DNA of 64,000 bases from Stigonema ocellatum SAG 48.90 = DSM 106950 (GCA_016903675.1 JADQBA010000007.1:62001-126000), one strand, 5' to 3'; positions 30,501-39,129 are shown, counted from the first letter of the stretch. Notes: a model not told the origin generated them from the sequence alone. Numbers and translations are program-made.

Positions 30501-31622
30501 CCGGCGATAATTAGGGCGTTCGGCTAACTCTCGTAGTCGCTCTATGCTGTAATATTCACGGTAGATATGCGCTTTCTCTGCAAGATCGGGAGTGGGGAGT
30601 AGGGAGTGGGGAGTGGGGGAAGAACCAGACTCATGGCTTTTGAGTTCCGACACACCATTCTCCATAAATAATAAATTCCGGGATTCTGCCACCATGAGAA
30701 ATAGTAGGCGATAGATTAGCCGCAACAGTTGGCGGTAAAAAGAGGATGAGGTAGATGAGGAAGTTCTTTCCCCCCACTCCCTATTCCCCACTCCCCACTC
30801 CCCATTCCCAAGTTTTTGGCGGAGGTTTTGGTTTTGGGGATGTTGGAGAAAGCCGTTGCCAAGTTGGATTAAAGCAGCTTCTACCCCATCGCGGAGTTTG
30901 TCCCGTACCCGTCCTCCCTGTTGTAGGGCTTCTTGATGGTAATATTCCAACAGGCACTTATCCGCATCATCCACACCTTCGGGTAAGCGAGAACGGTGGA
31001 ATAGCCGATAAAACAGCCCAAACTCGGCAAAGTTCTCACCGTTGAGAATCTGTTCCAGGTCAAATTCAATATAAGTCAGACGCGTCATCAGCGAAGAGTC
31101 GCGCAGTAACCGCCAGCGAAAACCGTTAGTGGCGATCGCCCACAAATGTTCTGTCTTATTCAGATACTCCTGCACCAGCGCATGTGCCGATAACCTTGGT
31201 ATCCCACTTGGCGGACGCTGATCCACTTTTACCCGACAACCAATAATATGGATAGGTGGCGTGTTTTCCCCTGGTTCGGCACGATGGGAAATTGCATAGG
31301 TTTGTCCTTCCACCACTTCGGCTTTTGCGGTATACGTAGGGTTAAATCCGAGACTACGTAGCAGCGGCACTGCCCACATTTCACGAGTCATACCTGTAGC
31401 CAAGTCATTCTCATCTAACCTTGACAATGCTCTTTGAAACGCTGCCCAGTAAGCTTTAGCATCACCCCAAGTGGTAGCAATTTCATCTGCAAGCTTATCC
31501 GTTTTGGAAAAACCAAAATCTTCCGGTGCTTGTCCTTTAATACTGCCTGTTTGTAACAAGCTTGTCATATCGGGGGCGAGTAAATTTCCTTCAATTTGGA
31601 TGGCTGTTAAAGTTGTTTTCAT
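27591..31622 (-). CDS. Eco57I-like N6-adenine DNA methyltransferase (DISARM DrmMI-like)
   Basis: The 1343-residue protein has a long N-terminal region, then GSYYTPPQLVQQLI (about 492-505), SAM motif I DPACGSGHFLLAA (550-562) and the catalytic motif NPPW (821-824), followed by a target-recognition-like C-terminal half. This is the Eco57I/type IIG-style adenine methylase fold. It is the second gene after a DrmD-like helicase, the order of class 1 DISARM, but drmA, drmB and drmC are absent here. Three stretches (about 270-290, 334-346, 774-786) are encoded by GGGGAGTGGGGA-type tandem repeats and a fourth (about 519-541, DALKRNYE) by another repeat, all in frame. It might be a solitary methylase now. 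Confidence 0.75.
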   Translation of the reverse strand: MKTTLTAIQIEGNLLAPDMTSLLQTGSIKGQAPEDFGFSKTDKLADEIATTWGDAKAYWAAFQRALSRLDENDLATGMTREMWAVPLLRSLGFNPTYTAKAEVVEGQTYAISHRAEPGENTPPIHIIGCRVKVDQRPPSGIPRLSAHALVQEYLNKTEHLWAIATNGFRWRLLRDSSLMTRLTYIEFDLEQILNGENFAEFGLFYRLFHRSRLPEGVDDADKCLLEYYHQEALQQGGRVRDKLRDGVEAALIQLGNGFLQHPQNQNLRQKLGNGEWGVGNREWGERTSSSTSSSFYRQLLRLIYRLLFLMVAESRNLLFMENGVSELKSHESGSSPTPHSLLPTPDLAEKAHIYREYYSIERLRELAERPNYRREGFQDLWQGLWVTFLLFDENWRGELLSLSPLNGDLFGSNTLPDLAGCAIDNHDLMVAIRHLSLYQDKGQLRRVNYAALDVEELGSIYESLLDFHPQVIQRQGKYEFALVSGSDRKTTGSYYTPPQLVQQLIKTALEPVIEEKVRSSALAPVQDGPSVQDALKRNYEQALLSLKIVDPACGSGHFLLAAARRIGKELAKIRTGEAEPGQEPLRQAIRDVVQNCIYGVDLNPLAVDLCKVALWIEGFSRGFPLNFLDHRIKCGNSLVGVLDLDCLNEGIPDEAFKAVTGDDKQLSTQFKKRNKKERENQGQLSVFGDLGGDRTQYAESWRELGLTPESTPQEVKEKANQYKDIRDQDKNQGWWRDYSACNLWTAAFFMPLTEQNLQLLPTTEALNRLLHKFLSPLPTPYSPLPIIEAANKLAEEKHFFHWCLEFPEVFETGGFDCVLGNPPWERIKLQEKEFFASRSADIANAANKAAREKLIKELPKKNLELAQAFDDAKHDAEAQSKFIRESGRFPLTAVGDINTYAVFAETTRKLISTNGRVGVIVPTGIATDDTTKQYFGDLIKSQSLASLTGFENEAFIFPAVHHAFKFCTLAVTGERVKVKQAEFTFFCRYFSDINNPQRHFNLTPEEIALINPNTLTCPIFRTCADAELTKKIYQRVPVLENEQTGRNPWGISFMRMFDMANDSGSFKSEAGDGLVPLYEAKMFYQFDHRYSTYEGARQANLNAGILPQLSEEIKQNPNSTLQPRYWVNRTEVENRLSTRWSHPWLMGWRDVTNSISERTVIASIFPRSGCGDKFLLMFPSVSNMSLILCLLACLNSLSLDYVARQKVGGNALKYFTMRQLPVLPPEAYTQEDIEFISTRVLELVYTAWDMQPFAKDMGYEGEPFTWNSNRRALLRAELDAYYAKLYGLTRDELRYILDPADVYGEDFPSETFRVLKNNEIKRFGEYRTQRLVLEAWDRIIRNS

Positions 31623-31660
31623 TTTTACTAATAATCTAGTTAATTACACTTAGTATTTAC

Positions 31661-31939
31661 ACTCTCGTTACTCTCGTTCCCAGGTTCCACCTGGGAATGC
31701 CTTATGTGAGGCTCTGCCTCACGATAAAGCTCTAGAGGGGAGGCAGAGCCTCCCAGACTACATTCCCTGCCAGAGACAGGGAACGAGGGAAATTTAGGTT
31801 CACTCTCGTACTCTCGTTACTCTCGTTCCCAGGTTCCACCTGGGAATGCCTTATGTGAGGCTCTGCCTCACGATAAAGCTCTGGAGGGGAGGCAGAGCCT
31901 CCCAGACTGCATTCCCTGCCAGAGACAGGGAACGAGGGA
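31661..31939. repeat. 130-bp palindromic repeat in tandem (two copies)
   Basis: Copies at 31661-31790 and 31810-31939 differ at very few positions. Each is a nested palindrome: GTTCCCAGG...CCTGGGAAT, GAGGCTCTGCCTC and GAGGCAGAGCCTCCC, closed by CAGGGAACGAG. The same family occurs near 25850, 53115-53225 and 55360-55470. It fills the gap between helicase and methyltransferase genes; a copy of the GCGCTTCAGCGC repeat follows at 31952-31974. Confidence 0.85.
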
Positions 31940-31966
31940 CGAGGGAAAGAATGCGCTTCAGCGCAA

Positions 31967-34201
31967 CTACGAACGAATTCGTCCAGGTTGCAGAATATAC
32001 ACGCCTAGGATGTCCATCGGAAGTTGGGGTTTAACTTGAATAGCCCCTTCTTTAGTAATTGCTCTGACGCGCTTATGGCTTTGGGAAAGTTCGTGCGATC
32101 GCTCTCGTGCAAACTGTTCCAAATCGTCTTTTAGCTCATCAATTCTTTCCAGAAATTCCGTAATTTCCCGCTGTTTTAAAGCTTTAGGTGCATCACTTAC
32201 CGGAGTTGCTTGTTGCAACAGCGACATTGCTTGCTGTGGTGGAAGCCAAACAGGACTAGACGGAGAACCCGTAAATCCAACGACCACACACTCTTCCGCT
32301 AGTAAGAGGGGAGTGGGGAATGGGGAGTGGGGAGTGGGGGAATTTTTTCTGGGACTGTCTAACAAATGCCGCAGCCTTAATAACAGCAACGTTGTTCGCT
32401 TTTCTACAGCATCTGTCGTAGTAAACCCGCAACGTGATGCAACTAGTTGCGTTGTACCCCCTGACATTGCATTTTCCAAGATGGATCGTGCCAAACCTTC
32501 AACCAGAGGATGATTCCGTCCCACGTATTCCACCCCTTCTGGTGCAGGAGTTGTAAAATTGAGTAACCGCGACTTATCCCCCAGCAATGGTTTGAGGACA
32601 TCGGGAATTGTTGGTAACAGCCATCCTTGCTTTTTCTTGATTAAAGAACAGGAAAGGCGATCGCACGCTGACTTCACAAACCTCTGTACATCCTCTTCAT
32701 TGCCTAAAATTTGGTCAGAGTCCATCAATTCCCGTTGAACTTGCTCAGGTTTGATGGTGCGTTGAGCAAAACGGGTGCGGCTGATTTTTTCTCTTTCCAC
32801 AGCTTTATTCCAACTCTGATGAACTTGCTCAATGGGGGATTCTCCCTCATCCAACAAATCCAACAGCGACAACTGCACCGCATCCGTAGCGCGGTCAAAC
32901 AGAGACTTAAACACAGCTTCCGATACAGTCGTGCTGTCCATCGGGACAGGAACGTTAATTCCTAAAGTTTTATGAATCTGTACAGCTTTACGAATCAGCA
33001 CTTCCAAAACTGCACCATCCACAGGATTATCTTGACCGTAAATCAGGCGACACTTAACCAGGGATGCAGTTTGCCCGTAGCGGTCGATACGTCCTTCTCG
33101 TTGCTCAAGTCTATTAGGATTCCACGGTAAATCGTAGTGTATGACAGCGCTAAAGTGCGTTTGCAAGTTCACCCCTTCACTGAGACAATCTGTAGCAACC
33201 AACACCCGCTTTTCATAGGACTTCAACTCTTCCAAACGGATTTCTCGTTCATCCTCAGATTGTTCTCCAGTAATAGCAATGACCCGAATTTGACTACCCT
33301 TTTTCTCCAACTTTTGCTTGAGCGCATCAGCAACATACTTCGCCGTAGCGATGTAGCGACACCAAATAATTGAGTTATAATTGTCCCTGAGTAAAGATTC
33401 AACAGAAGCGATGCATGATTGCAACTTCTGGTCTTTATCACCATGCAACTTCTGTGCCGCCTGCACAAAACCCTTCATCTTGCGTTCGTAGTTGCGCTTC
33501 AGCGCATCTTGCTCATCCAAATCCGCTAAACCCCCACTACAAACTGGCGATGCATCAACCACCTGTTCCCGTTCCGTAGGGTCGTAGAGGTAAGAACTCA
33601 TCAACTCCTCATCTAAGCTTGTCGCTGCACCGAAGCGCGTTTGCTTACTTAAAGCTGCGATCGCCGCAGCAGGCGAAGACATCACACAACGAATCAGCGC
33701 CAACGCCGACCAATACCGTCCCCGACGTTGGGCATAGCTCATTTCTTTGGTCGTCGTTTTGACTAACCCACGCGCAAAATCATAAACATCATCAAATAAC
33801 GCCCGATACTCCTTCGATAACTTGTAAGGCTGTTCCTCTGATTCTCTTTCTGGGAAAGGCGTTTCATTACCCAACCACAGCTTGACATCCGCCCGAGGAC
33901 GCAGCGACAAACGCCCTAAACAACGAAACGGTCCCGCACCACTGCGAAGCAAAAGACGTGCAGCATCCATCAACAAAAGTGCCGCTTCATGGTCTTGTAC
34001 TTGTTCCCCTTTGGGTAACGGAAAAGTTGCTGCCGTCATCGTTTCCAGCCCAAGCTGTCGATAAAGTCCAGTGATTTCGTCTTCATTCCCACTCAGCGGA
34101 CGCAAGCGGATGATATCCTGATTTTCATTCGGCAAAACAACCCACTGGCGATCGCGACAGCTTACTATAGAACCAGGTGCGGGATTTAAGGTATTAATCA
34201 T
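31967..34201 (-). CDS. DrmD-like SNF2 helicase lacking the first motor domain
   Basis: The 744-residue product keeps the DrmD-like start (PAPGSIVSCRDRQWVVLPNE) and a complete helicase C-terminal lobe: IIWCRYIATAKYVADAL, RVLVATDCLSEGVNLQ (motif V) and NRLEQREGRIDRYGQ (motif VI). There is no Walker A (GKT) or DExH motif. At about residue 103 the text GPFRCLGRLSLRPRA, which in full-length relatives leads into the first motor domain, runs directly into DVKLWLGN, so an in-frame deletion near 33890 is likely. It cannot hydrolyse ATP as it stands. Two repeat-derived inserts are present (DALKRNYE at 233-240; PTPHSPFPTP near residue 625). Family assignment is from memory of DrmD sequences. Confidence 0.7.
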   Translation of the reverse strand: MINTLNPAPGSIVSCRDRQWVVLPNENQDIIRLRPLSGNEDEITGLYRQLGLETMTAATFPLPKGEQVQDHEAALLLMDAARLLLRSGAGPFRCLGRLSLRPRADVKLWLGNETPFPERESEEQPYKLSKEYRALFDDVYDFARGLVKTTTKEMSYAQRRGRYWSALALIRCVMSSPAAAIAALSKQTRFGAATSLDEELMSSYLYDPTEREQVVDASPVCSGGLADLDEQDALKRNYERKMKGFVQAAQKLHGDKDQKLQSCIASVESLLRDNYNSIIWCRYIATAKYVADALKQKLEKKGSQIRVIAITGEQSEDEREIRLEELKSYEKRVLVATDCLSEGVNLQTHFSAVIHYDLPWNPNRLEQREGRIDRYGQTASLVKCRLIYGQDNPVDGAVLEVLIRKAVQIHKTLGINVPVPMDSTTVSEAVFKSLFDRATDAVQLSLLDLLDEGESPIEQVHQSWNKAVEREKISRTRFAQRTIKPEQVQRELMDSDQILGNEEDVQRFVKSACDRLSCSLIKKKQGWLLPTIPDVLKPLLGDKSRLLNFTTPAPEGVEYVGRNHPLVEGLARSILENAMSGGTTQLVASRCGFTTTDAVEKRTTLLLLRLRHLLDSPRKNSPTPHSPFPTPLLLAEECVVVGFTGSPSSPVWLPPQQAMSLLQQATPVSDAPKALKQREITEFLERIDELKDDLEQFARERSHELSQSHKRVRAITKEGAIQVKPQLPMDILGVYILQPGRIRS

Positions 34202-34822
34202 CTTTCCCCTGTTTTGGAGAGCGGTAGCAGAAATTAGGCAGTCAGGATAGATCCCCGACTACCAACCACCGACTCTTGATGTTTAAAATTTAATACATAC
34301 TTCCTATGGTTTTATTGTTCTATTGACTACTTTGCCATTAGAATAATTACTGAAAATAAATCAAAAATTAAATTCTGCTTGGATTACTTACTCCCGAACC
34401 GCCCGAAGATTACCTAAGTTCTTCTCTTCTTTCTTCGTGTACTTCGCGTCTTCGCGGTTCGTTAAAATAAGTAGTTACACAAAATTATTTATATATCACT
34501 TGAACCTGGAATCACGGTCCCACAAGTATTTCAGGCAAAGCGAATATAAAATTAATTTTGCGCAAGTACTTAGGTAATCTTACACCGGTTCGGGAGTAAG
34601 TGAGTTTTCGAGAAAATTATCCGATATTCTCTCTGAAGGCATCCAATATATAATTTATACCTAAAATTGTGCATCTACCTAAGAAACCCTTGTAGAGACC
34701 AATACAGTTGGTGTTAAGCACCAGACCAGAAACCCGGTTTCGTAGGGGCGTATTGCAATACGCCCCTACTACGAAACCGGGTTTCTATGTATGACCTCAG
34801 CACTTACCCTGAACCCCTCTCC
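34202..34822. other. Intergenic region with 59-bp perfect palindrome
   Basis: No gene seen. At 34728-34786 AGAAACCCGGTTTCGTA is followed by the 28-bp palindrome 34742-34769 (GTAGGGGCG...CGCCCCTAC) and then the complement of the first arm. The same 28-bp palindrome type is at 38252-38279. It could act as a terminator or a small mobile hairpin. Confidence 0.6.
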
Positions 34823-35025
34823 TCATATCCCATCAGCAATAATCGCATCAATCGTCTCATTCTTATTCCTCCGATAAATCCGAAAATCGTTATCTAGTGT
34901 CAACACACAACTAAAAGCAATCGACTCACTCATTTTTACCAAACAAGCATCAGCTAACGACATCGGTACAGACTGATACCGCTTCATTAATTCCCTAACT
35001 GCTATTACCGAATGGCCCCTACCAA
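34823..35025 (-). pseudogene. PIN-domain (VapC-like) toxin fragment, 5' truncated
   Basis: The minus strand ending at the TGA 34825-34823 reads ELMKRYQSVPMSLADACLVK, then CVLTLDNDFRIYRRNKNE. This is the C-terminal half of a PIN nuclease with two of its acidic residues (D of LADAC, D of TLDNDF). No start codon or N-terminal DxD segment exists upstream, so it is a remnant. The true left limit of homology is uncertain. Confidence 0.65.
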
Positions 35026-35115
35026 TGTGGTCTATTTACCTGAAAATTGCTGTAAGATCCGAACAAGGAGGACTTGGGGGACTGTCGGCAGTCAGAATAA
35101 GGTAGAATAGGATAT

Positions 35116-36009
35116 ATGTTTCCTAACTTTCTACCTACCACAGTCAGCCAACTGACAGAACCCACCTCTATCGCTCTTGTTCAGAACATTGAGCAGATAG
35201 CGATCGCCACTCCTCTAAGTACACAACCAATTACCACCACCTACGTACATCAGGGGACTGGTGGAACACCGTTGCTGTTAATTCACGGTTTCGACAGTTC
35301 CGTGTTAGAATTTCGTCGCCTTTTACCACTGCTTGCTGTACACCATGAAACTTGGGCAGTGGATTTATTAGGTTTTGGGTTTACGGACAGGCTTGCAGGA
35401 GTACCGCCCGACAAGATTGCCATTAAAACCCATCTTTATCATTTTTGGAAAACCCTCATTAACCAACCTGTCATTTTAGTGGGCGCTTCTATGGGTGGTG
35501 CTTCGGCGATTGATTTTACCCTCACTTACCCAGAACTGGTGTCCAAGCTCATATTAATTGACAGTGCTGGTTTGGCGGGTACCTCACCATTGGGCAAATT
35601 TATATTTCCTCCATTAGATTATTGGGCAACTGAGTTTTTGCGTAATCCTAGGATACGTAATAGTATTTGCCGCGCTACGTACAAAAATAAGGAGTTGGCA
35701 TCTGTTGATGCTCAATTATGTGCAGCATTGCACCTAGAAATATCTAGTTGGAGTCAAGCTTTGATTGCTTTCACTAAAAGTGGAGGTTACAATGCTTTTG
35801 GATTTAAGAAACTATCAGAAATAGTGCAACAAACACTGATATTGTGGGGGGATTCTGACAAGATTTTAGGTACTGGGGATGCAAAAAGGTTTGAAAGGGC
35901 GATTCCACAGAGTAAACTTATTTGGATTCAGGATTGTGGTCATGTGCCTCACTTGGAAAAGCCACAAATCACTGCCCAGCATATTTTAGATTTTCACCAC
36001 ACCCTGTAG
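35116..36009 (+). CDS. Alpha/beta-fold hydrolase
   Basis: The 297-residue protein has the oxyanion segment LLLIHGFDSSVLEF (about 55-68), the nucleophile elbow VGASMGGAS (about 122-130, Ser nucleophile) and the catalytic His in DCGHVPHLEKP near the C-terminus, with an Asp in LWGDSDKILG. These form a complete Ser-Asp-His triad. The substrate cannot be predicted. The start ATG lies just after GTAGAATAGGATAT, which resembles a -10 element, so the leader would be very short. A strong terminator-like hairpin overlaps the stop. Confidence 0.85.
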   Translation: MFPNFLPTTVSQLTEPTSIALVQNIEQIAIATPLSTQPITTTYVHQGTGGTPLLLIHGFDSSVLEFRRLLPLLAVHHETWAVDLLGFGFTDRLAGVPPDKIAIKTHLYHFWKTLINQPVILVGASMGGASAIDFTLTYPELVSKLILIDSAGLAGTSPLGKFIFPPLDYWATEFLRNPRIRNSICRATYKNKELASVDAQLCAALHLEISSWSQALIAFTKSGGYNAFGFKKLSEIVQQTLILWGDSDKILGTGDAKRFERAIPQSKLIWIQDCGHVPHLEKPQITAQHILDFHHTL

Positions 36010-36038
36010 CAGGTGGACGCTGATTCTGCTACAGGGTG
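36000..36038 (+). terminator. Stem-loop between convergent genes
   Basis: CACCCTGTAGCA (36000-36011) pairs perfectly with TGCTACAGGGTG (36027-36038), a 12-bp stem with a 15-nt loop. It covers the hydrolase stop codon and lies 12 bp from the end of the convergent coiled-coil gene. There is no long T-tract, so this is an intrinsic terminator only by position and stability. Confidence 0.55.
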
Positions 36039-36050
36039 CGGTTGAAATTC

Positions 36051-36362
36051 TTAGTCAAATAACCAGATTTCAAAAGAATCAGATGCTCCTGGTTGCTTCT
36101 TAGGTAAATGTTCCGGTTGTCGGTATTGTCTTCTGTAGGTTATTGCTTTGGAAGTTTTCGGTTCATGTTTTAAAGTACCAATCTCTTCTGTTAGTTTAGA
36201 ATTAGTTTGTGCTAAGTAGACGGCTGCTTGTTTTGCTTCATCAAGCTCTTTTTTTAGCTGTTCTACCAATTCTTTTTGATCGGACGAAGATGACTGTAAA
36301 TCGACAATTTCCTGCTTAAGAGAGGCTTCATTTTCGTGTGCTTGTTCCACAGTTTGTGTCAA
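36051..36362 (-). CDS. Small coiled-coil protein, unknown function
   Basis: The 103-residue product has a heptad-rich segment (about 5-65, EQLKKELDEAKQAAVYLAQ) that should form a coiled coil, then a basic Arg/Gln-rich stretch (YRRQYRQPEHLPKKQ) and an acidic end (SFEIWLFD). No membrane segment or enzyme motif is seen and I do not recognise the family. Codon use looks like a real gene and it ends neatly before the convergent hydrolase. Confidence 0.55.
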   Translation of the reverse strand: MTQTVEQAHENEASLKQEIVDLQSSSSDQKELVEQLKKELDEAKQAAVYLAQTNSKLTEEIGTLKHEPKTSKAITYRRQYRQPEHLPKKQPGASDSFEIWLFD

Positions 36363-36808
36363 CTCTTGTTATACTAAAGTTTGAATTTTGCTTTAGTTAG
36401 ATGTATACCCTTAGCAGTTGTTTGTTCAACTACTGGTGTAATTTGTAACTCTGCTGAGTGAAAAGCCTCAAGTGCTCATGGTGAGGGCAAAACTAGATAA
36501 TCTGCACTCACTACTACCGCAGCTGATGCTTTAGAACGCAGGAGAGCTATCCACCATTACTAAGTGGAAGATTTTTCTAAAGCCTATATTGACAACTTTA
36601 CCACTTGGGTAAGCCATTAGCTGAAGAATTTATCTTGTTCTTGGTGGCGAATTTCTAAAAACAGATAGTACATAACGGCGGAAATAAACCACCCCATTCC
36701 CCCTCTTCCCCCCACTCCCTACTCCCTACTCCCCACTCGCGTGTTTCTTGAAAGATGACTCTCGTGGGGATTCGATAGAATCGAAAAACCATCACTGCAC
36801 AAGTGTTT
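36363..36808. other. Intergenic region upstream of the P450 gene
   Basis: No complete gene seen. A CCCCACTCCCTACTCCC tandem repeat occupies about 36702-36738. Short open stretches (for example DFSKAYIDNFTTW around 36570-36607) suggest gene remains, but I cannot identify them. Confidence 0.4.
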
Positions 36809-38188
36809 ATGACAACAACTAACAATCTACCTCATGGACCCACCATGCCCATATTCCTGAGGCGGATGAAATTTGTTTTTCAGCCACTGGAATATGTGGA
36901 AGATTTTGCTAAAGCCTATGGTGATCCTTTTAGTATCAGGGGTCGCCAGGGTAATCATGCTGTATATTTCAGCCACCCCCAAGCACTCCAGCAGATTTTT
37001 GCTGCTGATACTAGCCAGTTAGAGGCTGGGGGTGGGGGACAAGGTTTAGGATTTTTGCTGGGTTCTAACTCCCTGATTTTACTGACGGGCGATCGCCACC
37101 AGCGCCAACGTCAATTACTAACCCCTCCTTTTCATGGCGACAGGATGCGGGCTTATGGTGAGAGTATCCGCGAAATTACCCAGGAGGTAAGTGATAAGTG
37201 GAAGATTCAAATGCCTTTTAATATCCGTAATTCCATGCAAGAAATCACCCTACGTGTCATTTTACGGGTGGTGTTTGGCTTGGATGAAGGGCAACGTTTC
37301 CAAGAACTTCGGCTACTGCTGAGTTCCCTGTTAGACGCAATGAGTTCTCCTTTGATGTCTAGCGCTATCTTTTTCCCGTCTATACAAAAAGATTTCGGCC
37401 CGTGGAGTCCTTGGGGTCGGATATTGCGCTTGCGAGAAAAAACTAACGAACTTATTTATGCCCTTATTAAAGAACGTCGTGCAGAATCTCAGCAAAATCG
37501 CCAAGATATCCTGAGTTTGATGATGTCTGCTTATGATGTAGACGGTCAGTCTATGTCAGATGAAGAGTTACGCGATGAGTTGATGACGCTACTGGTTGCA
37601 GGACATGAAACCACCGCTTCTGCACTGACTTGGGCATTCTACTGGATAGATTATTTACCACAAGTGCGTGATAAGTTAAAAAGGGAACTTGACTGTGTTG
37701 GGGACAACTCAGATCCCAGTGTAATTGCCAAATTACCCTATCTAACAGCGGTTTGTCAAGAAACTCTCAGGATTTACCCAATTGTGATGAATGGTTTCTT
37801 GCGGGTGGTAAAATCCCCAATTGAAATCATGGGTTACACTCTACCTGTGGGAACAGCAATAATCCCTAGCATTTACTTGGCGCACCATCGAGAAGAAGTT
37901 TACCCACAGCCAAAGCAGTTTAAGCCAGAACGCTTTTTAGAACGGCAATTTTCCCCTTATGAGTATTTGCCCTTTGGTGGCGGAAATCGTCGCTGTATTG
38001 GGATGGCTTTTGCCCAGTATGAAATGAAACTGGTATTGGCGACAATTCTATCACGCTTTCAGGTATCCTTAGTCAACAAGCATCCAATACGTCCTGTGCG
38101 TCGTGGTTTGACTTTAGCCACACCATCAGGAATGCGGATGGTGGCACATCCTCAGGCTAAGCGTGCAGATACTCCGGTGCTAGTTTAG
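36809..38188 (+). CDS. Cytochrome P450
   Basis: Heme-thiolate monooxygenase. The protein (459 residues from the ATG at 36809; a GTG at 36803 is an alternative) shows the I-helix oxygen-activation motif LLVAGHETTASALTW, the K-helix ETLRIYP (ExxR), the PERF segment (QFKPERFLERQF) and the heme-binding loop FGGGNRRCIGMAFAQYE with the ligand Cys. All hallmark residues are present. It resembles the CYP110-type enzymes of filamentous cyanobacteria, which act on alkanes, fatty acids or terpenes; the substrate is unknown. There is no membrane anchor, so it should be soluble. Confidence 0.95.
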   Translation: MTTTNNLPHGPTMPIFLRRMKFVFQPLEYVEDFAKAYGDPFSIRGRQGNHAVYFSHPQALQQIFAADTSQLEAGGGGQGLGFLLGSNSLILLTGDRHQRQRQLLTPPFHGDRMRAYGESIREITQEVSDKWKIQMPFNIRNSMQEITLRVILRVVFGLDEGQRFQELRLLLSSLLDAMSSPLMSSAIFFPSIQKDFGPWSPWGRILRLREKTNELIYALIKERRAESQQNRQDILSLMMSAYDVDGQSMSDEELRDELMTLLVAGHETTASALTWAFYWIDYLPQVRDKLKRELDCVGDNSDPSVIAKLPYLTAVCQETLRIYPIVMNGFLRVVKSPIEIMGYTLPVGTAIIPSIYLAHHREEVYPQPKQFKPERFLERQFSPYEYLPFGGGNRRCIGMAFAQYEMKLVLATILSRFQVSLVNKHPIRPVRRGLTLATPSGMRMVAHPQAKRADTPVLV

Positions 38189-38482
38189 GCTCTTGCTTTT
38201 TAGCGTCTCAACGTTTGATTTTTGAACGCATGAGAACCATCATCACCTACCGTAGGGGCGGATTGCAATCCGCCCCTACAACTGTGAAATGACCATTTGT
38301 ACAGTGCGTAAGTCCTAGATAACCAGGTCTTTCAAGGTAAAGCGTAAAAGTGAAGTTTTTCTTCGCGTTCTTCGCGTCTTCGTGGTTCAAAAAGATTTTT
38401 AAACCGCGAAGACGCGAAGACGCGAAGAACAGCGGGATTGTGGGGGGCTGCTAAAGTCAAATATATGTGGAGGTGGTAACTT
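38189..38482. repeat. 28-bp palindrome and CGCGAAGA tandem repeats
   Basis: No gene. GTAGGGGCGGATTGCAATCC (38252-38271) and its complement make a perfect 28-bp palindrome to 38279, a likely terminator after the P450. AGTGCGTAAGTCCTAG (38304-38319) matches the terminal repeat of the insert at 55285. An inverted pair of tandem repeats (TTCTTCGCGTCTTCG and CGCGAAGACGCGAAG) occupies about 38358-38430. Confidence 0.65.
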
Positions 38483-39106
38483 ATGACCCAAGCAGAACCA
38501 AAAATATACACCTTTGATGAGTTTATCGAATGGTATCCAGAAAACTCAGTAGTACGGTACGAATTGCACGATGGAGTCATTGTTGAGATGCCTAAACCAA
38601 AAGGGAAGCATTCAAAATTAACAGGTTCTCTTGTTGGAAAATTTCTAACAACCATTAGTGAAATTGGTAAAACCGATATTTGGTTTATTCCTAGAGAATC
38701 TATTGTGAAACCTAAACGCGATAAATCGGGCTACGAACCGGACATTATTATTTTGAATCAAGAAACTATTGATACTGAGAAACGCTGGGAAACAGAATCA
38801 ATTATTCAAAACGCAACTTCGGTCAAACTAATAGTTGAAGTCGTTAGCAGCAATTGGCAGGACGACTACTACGATAAGCTTCGTGACTATGAAGGTATGG
38901 GCATTCCTGAATATTGGATTGTGGATTATGCAGCATTGGGCGGACGCAAGTTTATCGGCAATCCCAAAAAACCAACGATTTTTGTGTGCGAGTTGATTGA
39001 CGGTGAATATCAAATGACCCCGTTTAGGGCACTTGATTTGATTGTATCCCCAACATTCCCACAGTTGAACCTAACCGCGCAACAGATTTTTGACTCGGTA
39101 TTGTAA
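38483..39106 (+). CDS. Uma2 family (DUF820) endonuclease-like protein
   Basis: The 207-residue protein has the PD-(D/E)XK layout of the Uma2 family, greatly expanded in cyanobacteria: YELHDGVIVEMP, SGYEPDIIILNQE (catalytic D), KLIVEVVSSNW (E) and YYDKLRDYEGMGIPEYWIVD. Length and motifs are complete. GGAGG lies 10 nt before the start ATG. Cellular role is not established. A fragment of another Uma2 gene is at 54155. Confidence 0.9.
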   Translation: MTQAEPKIYTFDEFIEWYPENSVVRYELHDGVIVEMPKPKGKHSKLTGSLVGKFLTTISEIGKTDIWFIPRESIVKPKRDKSGYEPDIIILNQETIDTEKRWETESIIQNATSVKLIVEVVSSNWQDDYYDKLRDYEGMGIPEYWIVDYAALGGRKFIGNPKKPTIFVCELIDGEYQMTPFRALDLIVSPTFPQLNLTAQQIFDSVL

Positions 39107-39129
39107 GTTTGTTTTGGATATTTGATTAC

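Noticed and set aside
34728..34786. Long palindrome considered as an attachment site or IS end
   Set aside because: No adjacent transposase or target duplication; the inner 28-bp unit recurs at 38252 as a simple palindrome, so I list it only as a repeat.
38332..38655. Minus-strand open frame overlapping the Uma2 gene
   Set aside because: Consists of CGCGAAGA repeats and antisense Uma2 codons.
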